A stretch of DNA of 64,000 nt. It comes from Argopecten irradians. Its lineage: Eukaryota > Mollusca > Bivalvia > Pectinida > Pectinidae. How positions within the stretch are numbered: the stretch's first letter is position 1; each line of letters starts with the position of its first letter. Under the pieces are notes generated by a model. The model saw only the letters and a list, made by a program, of their open reading frames with translations, was not told the DNA's origin and made no database searches. This document shows, piece after piece, positions 1 through 9,646 of the stretch. The stretch covers positions 124,001 through 188,000 of the forward strand of contig NC_091146.1 of the NCBI RefSeq assembly GCF_041381155.1, given 5' to 3'. A program made the translations under genes and the position numbers.

Positions 1-320
1 ATATTACGTTAGCAATCGTGCACAACAAATGAAAGGTCTCCAACATAACAGAGTGTAAAGTGACCAAAATCAAACTTATTACGTGGAAATCATAGAATTT
101 AATCGACCCAAGTCACAAAATATATTACAAAGTATTTGAAAATATTTAAAAACCATAATCACAAACCCTGCTAACGTCGTTTCTGTCAACTCAAATCCTA
201 AATAAAATGAACGTTCGCAAAGTCTTGAAGTTTCGCTTGGAGTTACATCCCCTCCCATTACGCAAGAATACGCCGCTAGATCACTACGTCGCACTAGCGA
301 TCGATGTTCAGAACACCAAA

Positions 321-357
321 ATGGCGCAGAAGAAAAAGCCGGCTGGTGAATCATCGA
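321..357 (+). CDS. Candidate first coding exon, host gene of unknown function
   Basis: An ATG with a strong initiation context (A at -3, G at +4) opens a short Lys-rich reading MAQKKKPAGESS and runs into a consensus splice donor GTAAGT at 358. This is the look of an animal first coding exon. The remaining codons of the same open stretch beyond the donor are not protein-like. No following exon could be assigned, so function is unknown; the THAP exon 280 bp downstream has its own ATG and need not belong to it. The call rests only on start context plus donor. Confidence 0.3.
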
Positions 358-636
358 GTAAGTTATCGTGTTTTAAAATAGTGTACGTCAACAAATGTTA
401 CGTTAGCAATAGGCGACGTTAGCAAAAGGGAAATTGAAAAAATTCAATTCTGTGCCATTTGACTACGGAAATGACAACGAAACTGTCCATACTTGAATTG
501 TTGACTTCATGACTGTAAAATCTGTCGTCGGAATAGTCTGTTTCGGCTTAACTGCGGGATAGTTGCTGGCGCATGCGCACAAACGGCTTAGGGGGACAAC
601 CGTTGCAATTTGTTTACATTGACGACACGATTCAAG

Positions 637-912
637 ATGGTGAAGGGCTGCAGCAATCGAATCAGAGAAACAGGTGTGAAATTTTTCAAATTTCCCATGG
701 ACAGACATAAAAGAAGATCCTGGATAAAAGCTTTGAATCGCAAGGACTGGGAACCGACTGCTAATTCATTCTTATGCTCGGACCATTTCGTCAGCGGCCG
801 GCACGCCTACGACAGATCAGAGCTTGACTATACTCCAACTGTTTTTCACTATAAACAGAAAGCAACCAATCTGGCTAGAACAAATCGGGCATTCAAACGC
901 AATTTAAGTAAA
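637..912 (+). CDS. THAP-domain protein, exon 1
   Basis: Starts MVKGCSNR and carries most of a THAP zinc-finger fold: the Pro of FKFPMD, the Trp of RRSWIKALNRKDW, the C..H pair in LCSDHF, and the closing TPTVF, which matches the AVPTIF box. THAP domains bind DNA through a C2CH zinc site. Only one of the two usual N-terminal cysteines is visible; the first of the C-x(2-4)-C pair is absent from this start, and upstream in-frame codons do not supply it. A short upstream exon or real loss of the zinc ligand are both possible. The exon ends after 92 whole codons at a GTAAGT donor (913). It could be a host THAP gene or a domesticated or decayed THAP transposase, as P-like and other DNA transposons also carry this domain. 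Confidence 0.75.
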
Positions 913-1454
913 GTAAGTCAATTAACTTTAAAAATTAAATCGAATATTGGTGTATTATATCCCTGAATGCCGATATACTGTACAGTAATATTGATGTAAA
1001 AAATACACGTGGGTTTCTAGAATTAGTGTACATTTGAGTCATACCATTCAGCAAAATAGAGCGCATGCTGTTATTATTAAGTAAACACAGCTATTTAACC
1101 TTAAAATGGGTAACTGTTACTCATATGCAGGGTTATGCCCAACCTGATACAGATACAGTACGTGGACAAAAGTACTTTGACACCATTTTTTTTTTACTAC
1201 ATGTACAATGTATTTTACCCGTTTTCTTTGAAGATTTTAACCAAATTTGACATCTACTTATAGCAAATTATCTACACTTTCAGCAAATAATATTTTCATA
1301 TTTTTCCTGATGTTTTTGGTTGAAATCTGCCAATAGATTAGATCAGTACAATTCAAACTAAAATAAAAAGTAGGCCTAAAAATAAATTAAATGTATATTA
1401 AACTTATGAATTATAACTTTGATGTTTAATTGCCATATTTTGTTCAAATTGTAG

Positions 1455-1627
1455 ACATTCGAGGAGGCAGCTCAGATTCAAAAGGAGCAAGAAGAAGGAA
1501 TGTTGAGGCAATCCATGGCCCAACATGACTATGTCATCTCCACCGATACTGACAATACAGAATGTACAGACAAGTCTTACTCAACAACAGGTATGCAGTC
1601 GGAATGGGACCCGTCTTGGAAGAGAAT
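1455..1627 (+). CDS. THAP-domain protein, probable exon 2
   Basis: After a 542-bp AT-rich intron an acceptor TTGTAG precedes TFEEAAQIQKEQEEG, which continues in the same phase as the THAP exon for 58 codons. The product is an acidic Gln/Glu-rich helix followed by a Thr/Ser/Asp-rich stretch (DTDNTEC, DKSYSTTGM) and EWDPSWKRM, a style often seen between the THAP finger and the C-terminal domain. The frame then meets TAA, but GTAAGT overlaps that stop at 1628, so either the exon is spliced here or the protein ends. Basic open sequence continues to about 1790 before a repeat element begins, so any further exons have been displaced or lost. Confidence 0.55.
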
Positions 1628-1786
1628 GTAAGTTTGAGAGAAGTCCGACAAGACAATGCGCAACCCTTCTCTTCGAAAAAAAACAGAATATAAAATCACC
1701 AGCAAAGTGAAGAAGGCGTTACCAAAATCATCTAAAAAATTTTCAAAAATAGTACAGAACCTCGTACAGAACGCATCACCAAAGAA

Positions 1787-2582
1787 AACAAGAGGCCCAG
1801 AGGGCCTGTATCGCTCACCTGGTTCATTGTTTCTTTTCTGAAGGAATTTTAATATTAACCTCTAAATCCCCTATTGGGCCCCACCCCTCCCGCCCCCAGG
1901 GGGTCAGAGCCAAAATTTATACAAGTTCTGTTCCCCTTCCCCCAATGATGTTTGTGGCCAAATTTGGTTAATATTCATGTAGAGCTGTAGGACAAGTAGA
2001 AATTTGAAGGATTTACCTCTATTTCCCCTATTGGGCCCCGCCCATCCTGCCCCCGGGGAGTCAGAGCCAAAATTTATACAAGGTCTGTTCCCCCTCCCCC
2101 AAGGATGTTTGTGGCCAAATTTGGTTACATTCCATTCAGAACAGAATTTGGTTACAATTCATGTAGAACTCTATTACAAGTAGCGATATAAATGATTTAC
2201 CTCTATTTCCCCTATTGGGCCCCGCCCCTCCTGACCCGGGGGATCAGAGCCAAAATTTAAACAAATTCTGTTCCCCTTCCCCAAAGGATGTTTGTGGCCA
2301 AATTTAGTCACATTCCATTCAGAACTCTATGATTAGTAGCGATTTAAAGGATTTACCTCTCTTTCCCCTATTGGGCCCCGCCCCTCCTGCCCCGGGGGGG
2401 GACAGAGCCAAAATTTATACAAGTTCTGTTCCCCTCACCCAAGGATGTTTGTGGTCAAATTTGGTTACAATCCATGCAGAACTCTATGACTAGTAGCGAT
2501 TTAAAGGAAACGTTGACTGACGGACGGACGGACGGACGACGGATATGACATATCACCGGCCCTTCGGGCCAGGTGAGCTAAC
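1787..2582 (-). mobile_element. Hairpin-ended Helitron/Helentron-like element, ACCTGGCCC subfamily
   Basis: Reading the minus strand, the element starts near 2582 with a fold-back GCTCACCTGGCCC-GAA-GGGCCGGTGA, then a (GGAC)n-type run, then about four ~157-bp tandem units. Just before its end it carries GCTCACCTGG on the plus strand at 1813-1822, which is the inverted complement of its own 5' sequence (CCAGGTGAGC, 2569-2578). It finishes with the hairpin AGGCCC-AGA-GGGCCT (1793-1807) and CTTGTT. A second, inverted relative lies at 28512-29960. No protein is encoded. The combination of subterminal inverted repeats, a 3' hairpin and CTTG suggests a non-autonomous Helentron-type element; that family assignment is inference. 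Confidence 0.7.
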
Positions 2583-2587
2583 AAACA

Positions 2588-2692
2588 AATCCTCACAGGG
2601 GCGAACGCTCAAACTCAAGGCCAAAAATAAGGCGGTGTCAAGAGAGGCATTAGGAAACATAAAGTCAGCTAGGAAGAAGAGAAAAGATACGC
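2588..2692 (-). mobile_element. Internal fragment of the ~530-bp retroposon
   Basis: About 105 bp match the middle of the retroposon seen full length at 10041, 22947 and elsewhere (CCTCACAGGGGCGAACGCTC and following). It abuts the hairpin-ended element directly. The peptide-like frame here is only the repeat read in one frame and is shared by all copies. Confidence 0.7.
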
Positions 2693-2798
2693 TCACTTAT
2701 AAATGCTTGCTGAAGCATAATCTTTAAATGTTTTGGGACGATTTGACACTGATTCGTGACAAGTTGTTAGGGTAGTAACTTAGCGGGTCACTTTGCAT

Positions 2799-3130
2799 CA
2801 ATCTGATTGAAATACAGATCTTTATAACAGCTCCGGCCAAAAGATCCAATGAGGGGTCATGATCGGATGACCTTTACACCACGTGTACTTCAGATCAAAT
2901 GCATTATTACACAGGGCTACCATAGTTGAAAACGCCATTTCGTCCCAATACACAAATACAATTACCTTTGTTGTGCTTTTTGGGCGAGATGACTAAGTAT
3001 ACGGAAAATAATTCTGACATATTTTCAGACTATTTCGTCCCCGGAAATTCATTGTCAAGATAACGCAAACAGCGATATGCCATTTCCAAAGGTCACCTGG
3101 ACATGATCCCTAAGGTGATTTTGAATCCCA
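2799..3130. mobile_element. MITE-derived segment, CAATCTGATT family
   Basis: Begins with the family end CAATCTGATTGAAATACAGA (2799). Further in it carries the family blocks GTCATGATCGGATGACC and, in inverse orientation, CCATTTCCAAAGGTCACCTG. It looks like two family members fused or one rearranged copy; the far end is not clear. No coding potential. Confidence 0.5.
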
Positions 3131-3639
3131 GTTAAAACGGCCCGTCACAATATAAATATATGGTATTAGATTTATAAATTTGTATGATAACTCGAGACAC
3201 GAGGTAACCGGGCGACATTATTCAACTACAGCACAAACTCGTGACGTCACCGAAATCGGTGTACACATACAAAGTTGATATTACGCAGCACACGCATAGC
3301 GCATACATATGGATTATCAAGCGACCCCATGTAGGATGGAAGGAAATAGAAATGAAATTTAAATTTAAGTTTAAGGCTTTGGTAAAAAAATCATCACATG
3401 AACAGTCTCTAGAATTTGATGACACATTAAAAAGTCTCTAGAAATACCTTGATGAAATTAAACATTACAAAGTCTCTAGCACTAACTTGTTGCACTCTAA
3501 CACAATATAGAACACAGTCAATAAAGTTCAATCGTGATAACTGTCTATTTAAATGTCTATTTACACACATGATGCATGTCCATGACCTGACGCGACACGG
3601 CACGAAAGAGTCTATAAGTCCAGCTTCACTGGCACTTTT
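3131..3639. other. No gene seen
   Basis: Mixed-composition DNA without a convincing exon or a repeat I recognise. Short overlapping open frames occur on both strands but show no domain and no splice context. Confidence 0.5.
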
Positions 3640-4265
3640 AACTATCCTACATGTACCACTGGGTGTGGTGGCAGTACTAGTATGCCTTGGTGAGTTCATG
3701 ATTATCTCTCGTCTGGGCTGTTTCGGGGTGTTGGTAGTCATGCTCATGCGACTCTCCGAAACGGGCACAATTGGTGGCACGGTTACGATTACGCCGATAG
3801 CGTTGCCCACCGACATTGACGACATAACTCCCCTGGCCACAAATGTCTACACCCTGTCCATATCTCCATTTCTTCTCCGTTGGCAACGGTGCCATTCGGA
3901 CCAACTGTCCGATTTGGAGTTCTGGAAGTTCTTTCCCGTGCTTGTTGTACTGATGTTTTCACGTTCTGTTTTTCGTGGATGTCTGTGATGACGCTTGGCT
4001 GTAAGAGTAGTGTCCCTTCAGTACGTGGCGACATAAGTTGTTGTGCTGAACTGCTGTCCATTCCCACGGTAGAGGTTTTCCTCCAATCAAGAATAGCTTT
4101 CCATGGATCCTGGTCATCGCGCTTGTTATTTTTCAAGATTGTTTTCGCGATCGTGACAGCACATTCTATTATGCCATTCAACTGACTATGTTAAGGTGAT
4201 GAGGTGGTGTGGTCAAACTCCCTCTCTCATGTAATTCTGCAAATTCCGAACTGCTGAATTGGTGT
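3640..4265 (-). mobile_element. Fossil Ty3-like retrotransposon, integrase part
   Basis: Minus-strand translations resemble the end of the integrase core and its downstream tail: a region reminiscent of the SPHYPQSNG neighbourhood, a DPWKAILDWR block, a SSSAQQLM block matching the usual P-x-LLMGR, and a VRMAPLP tail motif followed by a chromodomain-like basic region. Only about 0.6 kb remains and no terminal repeats were found. It is broken, with several breaks, and looks old. Confidence 0.6.
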
Positions 4266-4296
4266 CCTTTCCCGGCTGTAGATTCTCCATGGAATC

Positions 4297-4325
4297 CCAT
4301 GGATTTTCGCCATGAAAATCCATGG
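4297..4325. repeat. Perfect 12-bp-arm hairpin
   Basis: CCATGGATTTTC and GAAAATCCATGG flank a 5-nt loop. Further CCATGG words lie at 4288 and about 4336, so a 70-bp stretch is unusually rich in self-complementary ATGG/CCAT words. It may be the centre of a small palindromic element; no target duplication was recognised. Confidence 0.7.
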
Positions 4326-4428
4326 AAATTTTTCCATGGAGTATTGGAACCTAATAAATATTGGAATTTTCAAATAATGAACATGGATATTTTCCAAACG
4401 GACTCCTTTGAGGATAAAATCATCACTG

Positions 4429-4656
4429 TCAAACAATTTTTTCCATTCTTCGTGCAGCAATGGCCCATTTATTGAGATTTCCTTCTACGTGAGTATCCGG
4501 GCACGATCCCTGGGCCACAACTAATTTTTTGCAGATACCTGGTGTTTTGTAGCTGGGTGATTGGGGACAACAAAGGCTAGAGTTATGAGCCATCTTACAG
4601 TTGAACTTCTCTCTATCGCAAATCTCAACATTAAAGTGACGACATATCTCCTCCCC
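4429..4656 (-). CDS. Unrecognised Cys-rich coding-like frame without ATG start
   Basis: A 75-codon frame between two stops on the minus strand has protein-like composition and seven cysteines, several in a tight pattern (EICDREKFNC, SSLCCPQSP, TPGICKK, GSCPDTH), ending NKWAIAARRMEKIV. There is no good initiator, so it would be an internal or last exon. I do not recognise the family; a disulphide-rich extracellular module is one reading, a fragment of the neighbouring decayed retroelement another. No splice site is clear enough to fix its 5' limit. Confidence 0.3.
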   Translation of the reverse strand, partial: GEEICRHFNVEICDREKFNCKMAHNSSLCCPQSPSYKTPGICKKLVVAQGSCPDTHVEGNLNKWAIAARRMEKIV

Positions 4657-5021
4657 TCATCTGTAGTCCGCGTGGGCTCCTCCAATAAAAAGTCAACAAC
4701 CTTGAAAGCTTTACCAGTACCCTTCTTATACTAAGTCTCCCCATTAGCCTTTCTTTATCAAAGAAGATTTTAATCATTTTGGATCATGCTGTACTCTCAG
4801 ACTTTCCACTGTTCTTCGGGTTAACTGTTTCTGGATCCTCGCTGACAGCTCCGAAACGATATTGAGAAATACGCTCACTAGCTAGTTTTCAGAATTTCTG
4901 CTTGCGATCGTAATTTCAACTTTTTTCTTTAGCCTGAAGTTCCTCCAATTCTGCCGTTTATCTGTCTACTTCGTGTTGGTTATTGAGTTCTTGAAATTAA
5001 GACACTCTGTCAGCGAAAAAT

Positions 5022-5150
5022 CAATCTGACTAAAATACAGATCCTTATAACCAATCCGTTAAATAGAACAATTTGATTCGCCATTTTCTAATGGGATTTT
5101 CTCAGATTCTTTTCAAACGTAGTGATAATAAGGATTTGTATTTTAATCAA
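5022..5150. mobile_element. Short MITE, CAATCTGATT family
   Basis: About 129 bp with inverted ends: AATCTGACTAAAATACAGAT at the left and its near-complement, ending TATTTTAATCAAAT, at the right. GATCCTTATAA and ATAATAAGGAT lie inside each end. The same ends occur at 31919-32062 and 43267-43581. Non-coding. Confidence 0.65.
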
Positions 5151-5280
5151 ATAGTGATATGCGTTGGTAGATTTCAAGAGCACTTTTGATACCTAATGGT
5201 AGGCGTAGCCATCAATATCGACCTGGGCAATTTGCGACCACTTCCTCCATTGTTCTCATTGTTCAAGTTTTATCACCTTG

Positions 5281-5517
5281 TCAGACTCTGACCTTTGCAT
5301 TCGGGTCAATCTTTCTTGTGTAGAAACCAGGTAGAGTCACAGTCGTTTTAGTAGTTGTTTGACTAGGTACTCTCGATAGAAGTCCAAACTTTTCCACAGT
5401 ATCACCACTAAGAACATTCTCCTGAACAATGTCCACAATTCCAAAGTCAACATTATCAATGCCTTCAATTTGGAGTGAGCTACTGGTAGTGTGACCGTAA
5501 ACAATGGGTGTATTTGC
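5281..5517 (-). CDS. Unrecognised coding-like terminal exon
   Basis: On the minus strand a good acceptor (TTTTCTAATCAG, with a branch-like CTAAT) is followed by a 79-codon frame to a stop at 5281-5283. It reads SANTPIVYGHTTSSSLQIEG, then a NVDFGIVDIVQEN block, a VEKFGLLSRVP block, and ends PGFYTRKIDPNAKVRV. Composition is protein-like, with no low complexity. I do not know the family. It lies downstream, on the same strand, of the SAP-domain start at 6560 with a LINE fragment in between, so it could be a later exon of that gene, but no evidence links them. No ATG is present, so a start-codon-based search would miss it. Confidence 0.35.
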   Translation of the reverse strand, partial: ANTPIVYGHTTSSSLQIEGIDNVDFGIVDIVQENVLSGDTVEKFGLLSRVPSQTTTKTTVTLPGFYTRKIDPNAKVRV

Positions 5518-5564
5518 TGATTAGAAAATGTTCTAGGTATTTTGCCTGACTTTACCATTCAGCT

Positions 5565-6148
5565 CCTGGATGTTGCCTCCATTTTCTCTGCGTAAGCATG
5601 TGCTATCGGTCTGGCGCTTGACCATATCGAAGAGCACCGCATTGAAAAGGCAATCAGCTGTTCCGACTCTCTTCAGTTCTTCAGGCTTTGAAATCAAGAA
5701 ACCCTAGAAACACATTAATCCAAAATTTTTTGATCTGAACATTTGATTTGTCTGGATTCCCAGCCATGTGGGTATAAAGGGAAATGAAAAGGCCGATAAA
5801 GCAGCTAAGTCTGCTCTTCGCCTATCACAAACACATTTGAAACTACCTTACACCGACATAAAACCTTACATTCAGTCTGCCATTAAACACCATTGGCAAC
5901 AAAGGTGGTCTACTGAAACAAACAATAAAATGTTTAAATTACAACCTACACTTAATCCTAATCTGTCCATTCGGAGAGACCGCAGAGAGGAAGTTGTTCT
6001 CTCTCGGCTTAAATCCACATTTACAATTTTGTTTTAGTTTTTGCTTCCCTTTTCTTATCCTGATCTTCTGGTACTAATGCCTGCCCTGTAGTTTGGCCCT
6101 AAATGACCTTAGATGTCGATGGGCCGTAAAACTCAAACAAACAAATCA
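5565..6148 (+). mobile_element. I-like LINE fragment: RNase H end and 3' tail
   Basis: The left part parallels the RNase H region of the LINE at 34308 (ACAIGLALDHIEEH-like words in shifted frames). The frame from 5768 then gives GIKGNEKADKAAKSAL, the typical end of a LINE RNase H domain after IPSHV, and RREEVVLSRLK beyond it. After an apparent deletion comes a 3' untranslated tail, TTTGGCCCTAAATGACCTTA, ending TAAAACTCAAACAAACAAA. The RNase H places it near the I/Nimb group. It is 5'-truncated, with frameshifts and a deletion in the C-terminal part. Its tail interrupts the minus-strand reading of the SAP-like gene. Confidence 0.75.
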
Positions 6149-6560
6149 TAAAATACCTTCGCTTTCAGCTGTTTAACGGCACCCATCGGAGCACTATCAA
6201 ATGTCCGCTGTCTGTTGAGAACTAAATAATTAAATAAGTCTTTCTCTAAAAACCCAGGTATTTGTTTAATATCGTTGGTCCAGTTTCTCAAAGATGAAGG
6301 ATGTGGTAAAATTTCACCCAAAGGGGACACAAACTTCGAGCTTGGTCGATATTTGACTGTCTTTGATCGTTCCGCTAAAGTGTTTCTGTCTGCTTAATGC
6401 CGAGGTTCAGCCCAGCTTTCCCGCGTTTTTTTAGTTCATTTGATAGTCCACTGACTGGCTGGCCATGCTGTCGTAAAAAGATCTTCAGTTCTTTCACAGT
6501 TAGCCGATCAATTGCCTCCGGTGTTACTTCATAATTCTCTTTGTTTGCTTGTTTCGCCAT
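6133..6560 (-). pseudogene. 5' part of a SAP-domain gene, frameshifted and cut by a LINE
   Basis: From an ATG at 6560 the minus strand reads MAKQANKENYEV, then a SAP motif (about residues 20-46) LTVKELKIFLRQHGQPVSGL followed by SNELKKR; SAP motifs bind AT-rich DNA or RNA. After KQTETL the frame stops, but the next frame continues smoothly (AERSKTVKYRPSSKFVSPLG, then ...IPGFLEKDLFNYLVLNRQRT and GAVKQLKAKVFYD), so a single lost base near 6390 is likely, by mutation or assembly error. Reading is then ended by the 3' tail of a plus-strand LINE at 6148. The second half resembles bivalve proteins that combine such a region with SWIM/YqaJ-like domains; that is recollection, not a search. No later exon was identified. 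Confidence 0.5.
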
Positions 6561-6576
6561 TGTTTACTGAACAATC

Positions 6577-6584
6577 CGGAAGTA
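6577..6584 (-). promoter_or_regulatory. ETS-type site upstream of the SAP-like start
   Basis: ACTTCCGG on the minus strand lies 17 bp upstream of the ATG at 6560. ETS/GABP sites close to the start are common in TATA-less animal promoters, which fits the idea that the SAP-like frame begins a real transcription unit. Weak evidence on its own. Confidence 0.3.
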
Positions 6585-6589
6585 GTAAG

Positions 6590-8145
6590 CGGCTTAGCTC
6601 CCTCTAGCGTGATATAAGGGAGATAATAACCGTGATACAGTCTATATAACTCTATCAACAGTATGGAAATAAAGATTTACATCTACAAACAATCATTGTT
6701 CAACAAACAGGTAAACTTGCTCCTATTGCCGTTACAGGCAACAAAGGAGAACACAAGTTTGATACCTCTGATCTGTGTAATCCGTTCAACATGATCAGAA
6801 AAAAGTAAATATTCCTGAATCCAAGACAAAACCTCACTGTGTTGGTCTTTGCAAAGAAGTTATCCCAGTTTGTTAATTACTCGATAACCCCATGCCGTAC
6901 TCAAAACTCTTTCTATGCACTGGCTTTTGTTGATGCAATATATTGTTTTTGTTTGTTTGAAGATGGTTCCAGCCGAGGCAATTTTTGAAAAATCTTCGTC
7001 TCCGGCATGAACTTTTATTAATCTGTAGCTGTCTCTGCTCCATACAACTGTTCTGGACCCCATATAAGAGATTTATTTTTGCACCAATGTACATTGTACA
7101 TCCAAAATTGATCTAAATTTGAATTTAAAATTAAGTTCAAGTAAGGCGTGTCTCTTATCTAGCAATCATTGATATAATAGCCACATCTGGGGAAACTTTT
7201 TTTAACTGAATAGGAGATTGGGAGGAAGTGGAGAGGAAAAAGAATAGTGAAAGTGTGCAAAAACACCATCCTATTGACTAGTTGTGCAATGGTTTGGGTT
7301 GCGAAAAAAACTAAACTACCATCCTTGTAAAGTAATAGATTTAATTGTTGGAAATGCAGTTCCACAGGTTTTCTTCTAATAAGCAGAAATAATCTATAAT
7401 TTGCGTAATATCAGATACTTCCAAATTATTTGACCATAGGACAACACTGGCAGAAATTGCACCGTCCCTTTGTAGTTGTTCCTAATATCTATTTTGATAA
7501 AACTAAAAAAGTTGTGGCTAATCAACAAACCAACTAATATTGGAACATAGAACCCTCCCATTAAGTTTTTATATTTTCAATATCCTATTAACAGCTGGAT
7601 CAACTGTCTCAGTTTAATTCAGTGCAAATCATCTCAATCACCTAAAATTTATTTGCGTTTGCAATTAAGAGTTTAGCTAGACATAAACAATTGTGAAATA
7701 TGATTCATGAAACACATATAATCAGATTCACAAATAAATAAATATGTTACAGTACCTGTCGTATATGTTAATAAGGATATGACATGAGCACAGGTAAAAT
7801 GATAAACATGTTTTAAATAAGATGCCTATTGTCTTGGACAACATGCTCAGAATAAAGATCTTGAAACTGATAACTTTATAAATCAAACTGATCCAGCAAA
7901 AACTATATCATAATTAATATGCACATTGTAGGTTTTCATGGTCATCATTCTTCATATGTAAAACTTGATGTTAAAGATGATAGAAAAAGCTGTTCATCAT
8001 AGCAAAAACAAATTTATACATGAAAGAAGTAGCAATAGGAAGCGGCGGGGCCTCCAACTTCAACTTTATTGAGACAAGAAGTTAACAGTGAAATGGTTAA
8101 TGTACAGTGCGTCGCACACAGGCTCGAGCTGGTTTTCAGGGCAAT
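6590..8145. other. No gene seen
   Basis: AT-rich DNA with short open frames on the minus strand (6860-7365) that show no domain, no splice logic and ordinary AT-rich codon content. No repeat family was recognised. Confidence 0.5.
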
Positions 8146-8148
8146 CTG

Positions 8149-8262
8149 ATTGAAATACAGATCCTTGTTATCACTACGATTGATAAGAGGATCTGAGAAA
8201 ATCCATTATGGGTCATGTCCAGGTGACCTTTGGAAATGGCCAATCAAATTTCTGCCTGTACT
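8149..8262 (+). mobile_element. 5' half of a CAATCTGATT-family MITE
   Basis: Matches the left part of the element at 43267 (CAATCTGATTGAAATACAGA, the GGATCTGAGAAAATCC block and CAGGTGACCTTTGGAAATGG), then breaks off. The right end is missing. Confidence 0.65.
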
Positions 8263-9154
8263 GGTTTATTAATTTATATTAAAAAGAAACTAAAACACTG
8301 AACGAACATTTGTTTTGTTATTGCCTTTGTAATTCTTCTTTGGTTTGTGAAAAGTTTAAATTGTTCTTTGCAGCTTCACTGAATAGCAAGTTAACCAGTT
8401 TCAATAATCTGAACACGGACTAGCAGTATGGCTGTGACATGCCTGCATGTACCTTATGGACTTTAACCAGCTGGATACTCTCAATCCGTATTTATGACTA
8501 AGCCATTTGGGCCGATTCTAATTTTGTAGTTGTAAGAAATCTGTAAAAAGTAAACCCTACCTTAGCGACCACCTCTGTATAAAGACCACTTCACACTGAC
8601 AGAATATTGACTTGCTGGTGAGAGACGGAGTCTAGGAGTCATGTCGGTGATAAATCTCAAATTAAAATTAAGACCACTCTTTTAAGTTCTAAAATGACCA
8701 ATTTTAACACAATTCAATCTGTGTATGATGACCACTTGGCTATAATTACAATTTTCACTTTGTAATGTTTGCCAGATTAGTCAAATTGAAGGAAATAAGT
8801 ACATGTAGCAGTTCGTGTCAACTCATCAATCCAAAACGGTACGTGTTTACTCACCCTTTCGTAAAACCAAAGAATTAACCATGAACATGTTGTTTTCTGC
8901 CAGAAAGGTTAGATGTGCAATTGAATGTAGACAATAACAAATAGATAATATCACATTTACAGCGAATGGCCCCGTCTAAACACAGAAAACGTACGAAAAG
9001 TGTATGTTCGTGTATACTACCAATTCTACTACGAGCAAAATCGCTCCAATTCAAAACTTTGGTCAGAATGTTAGAGAAAAGCACAGAGCGTTGCAACACA
9101 ACTAAGGTATCGGTTTGTCTAGAATTATGTATAGCATATGCTCGTCACTATAAA

Positions 9155-9646
9155 AAAAATTCCGTAACCATGGAAACATTGCTGAAAATGGCAGATTTTT
9201 GTGTAAGAATCGTTTACGAGCACAACTCTAAAACCAGCAGAGATATTTCTATGAAACTTCATAGACACATTGTTCTTATGGTCTAGTAGTGCCTTTTTCT
9301 ATTTTTAGGTTTTCATTTTTTGCACTTTTTCCGTAACCATGTAAACATTGCTGAAAATATCATATTTTTGTACCAGGTTCGTTTCCGCAGCATAACTGGA
9401 AAACCGGTTGAGATATATGCACGGAACTCCATAGGCACATTAGTCTTATGGTCTAGTAGTGACTTTGCTATTTTAAGGTTTTCACTTTTTGTACTTTTTT
9501 CTGTAACTATGGAAACATTGCTGAAAATGGCAGACTTTTGTGTAAGAATCGTTTCCGGAGCACAACTCTAAAACCAGCAGAGATATTTCCATGAAACTTC
9601 ATAGACACATTGTTCTTATGGTCTAGTAGTGCCTTTTGCTATTTTT
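9155..9646 (+). repeat. Tandem repeat, three ~168-bp units
   Basis: ATGGAAACATTGCTGAAAAT-type words recur at about 9167, 9335 and 9506, each followed by the same downstream sequence (AGAGATATTTCC-type, CATAGACACATT, TTATGGTCTAGTAGTG). The third unit is followed immediately by the hairpin of the next element, so this may be a separate element or the array of an older one. The short open frames here are repeat readings. Confidence 0.8.

Noticed and set aside
3449-3988. 179-codon plus-strand frame
   Set aside because: Antisense to a retrotransposon fossil; no domain, hydrophobic composition comes from the opposite strand.
8540-8760. Possible DNA-transposon relic (GCGACCACCTCTGTATAAAG, AAGACCACT)
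   Set aside because: The words recall a common invertebrate repeat, but no ends or target site could be defined.
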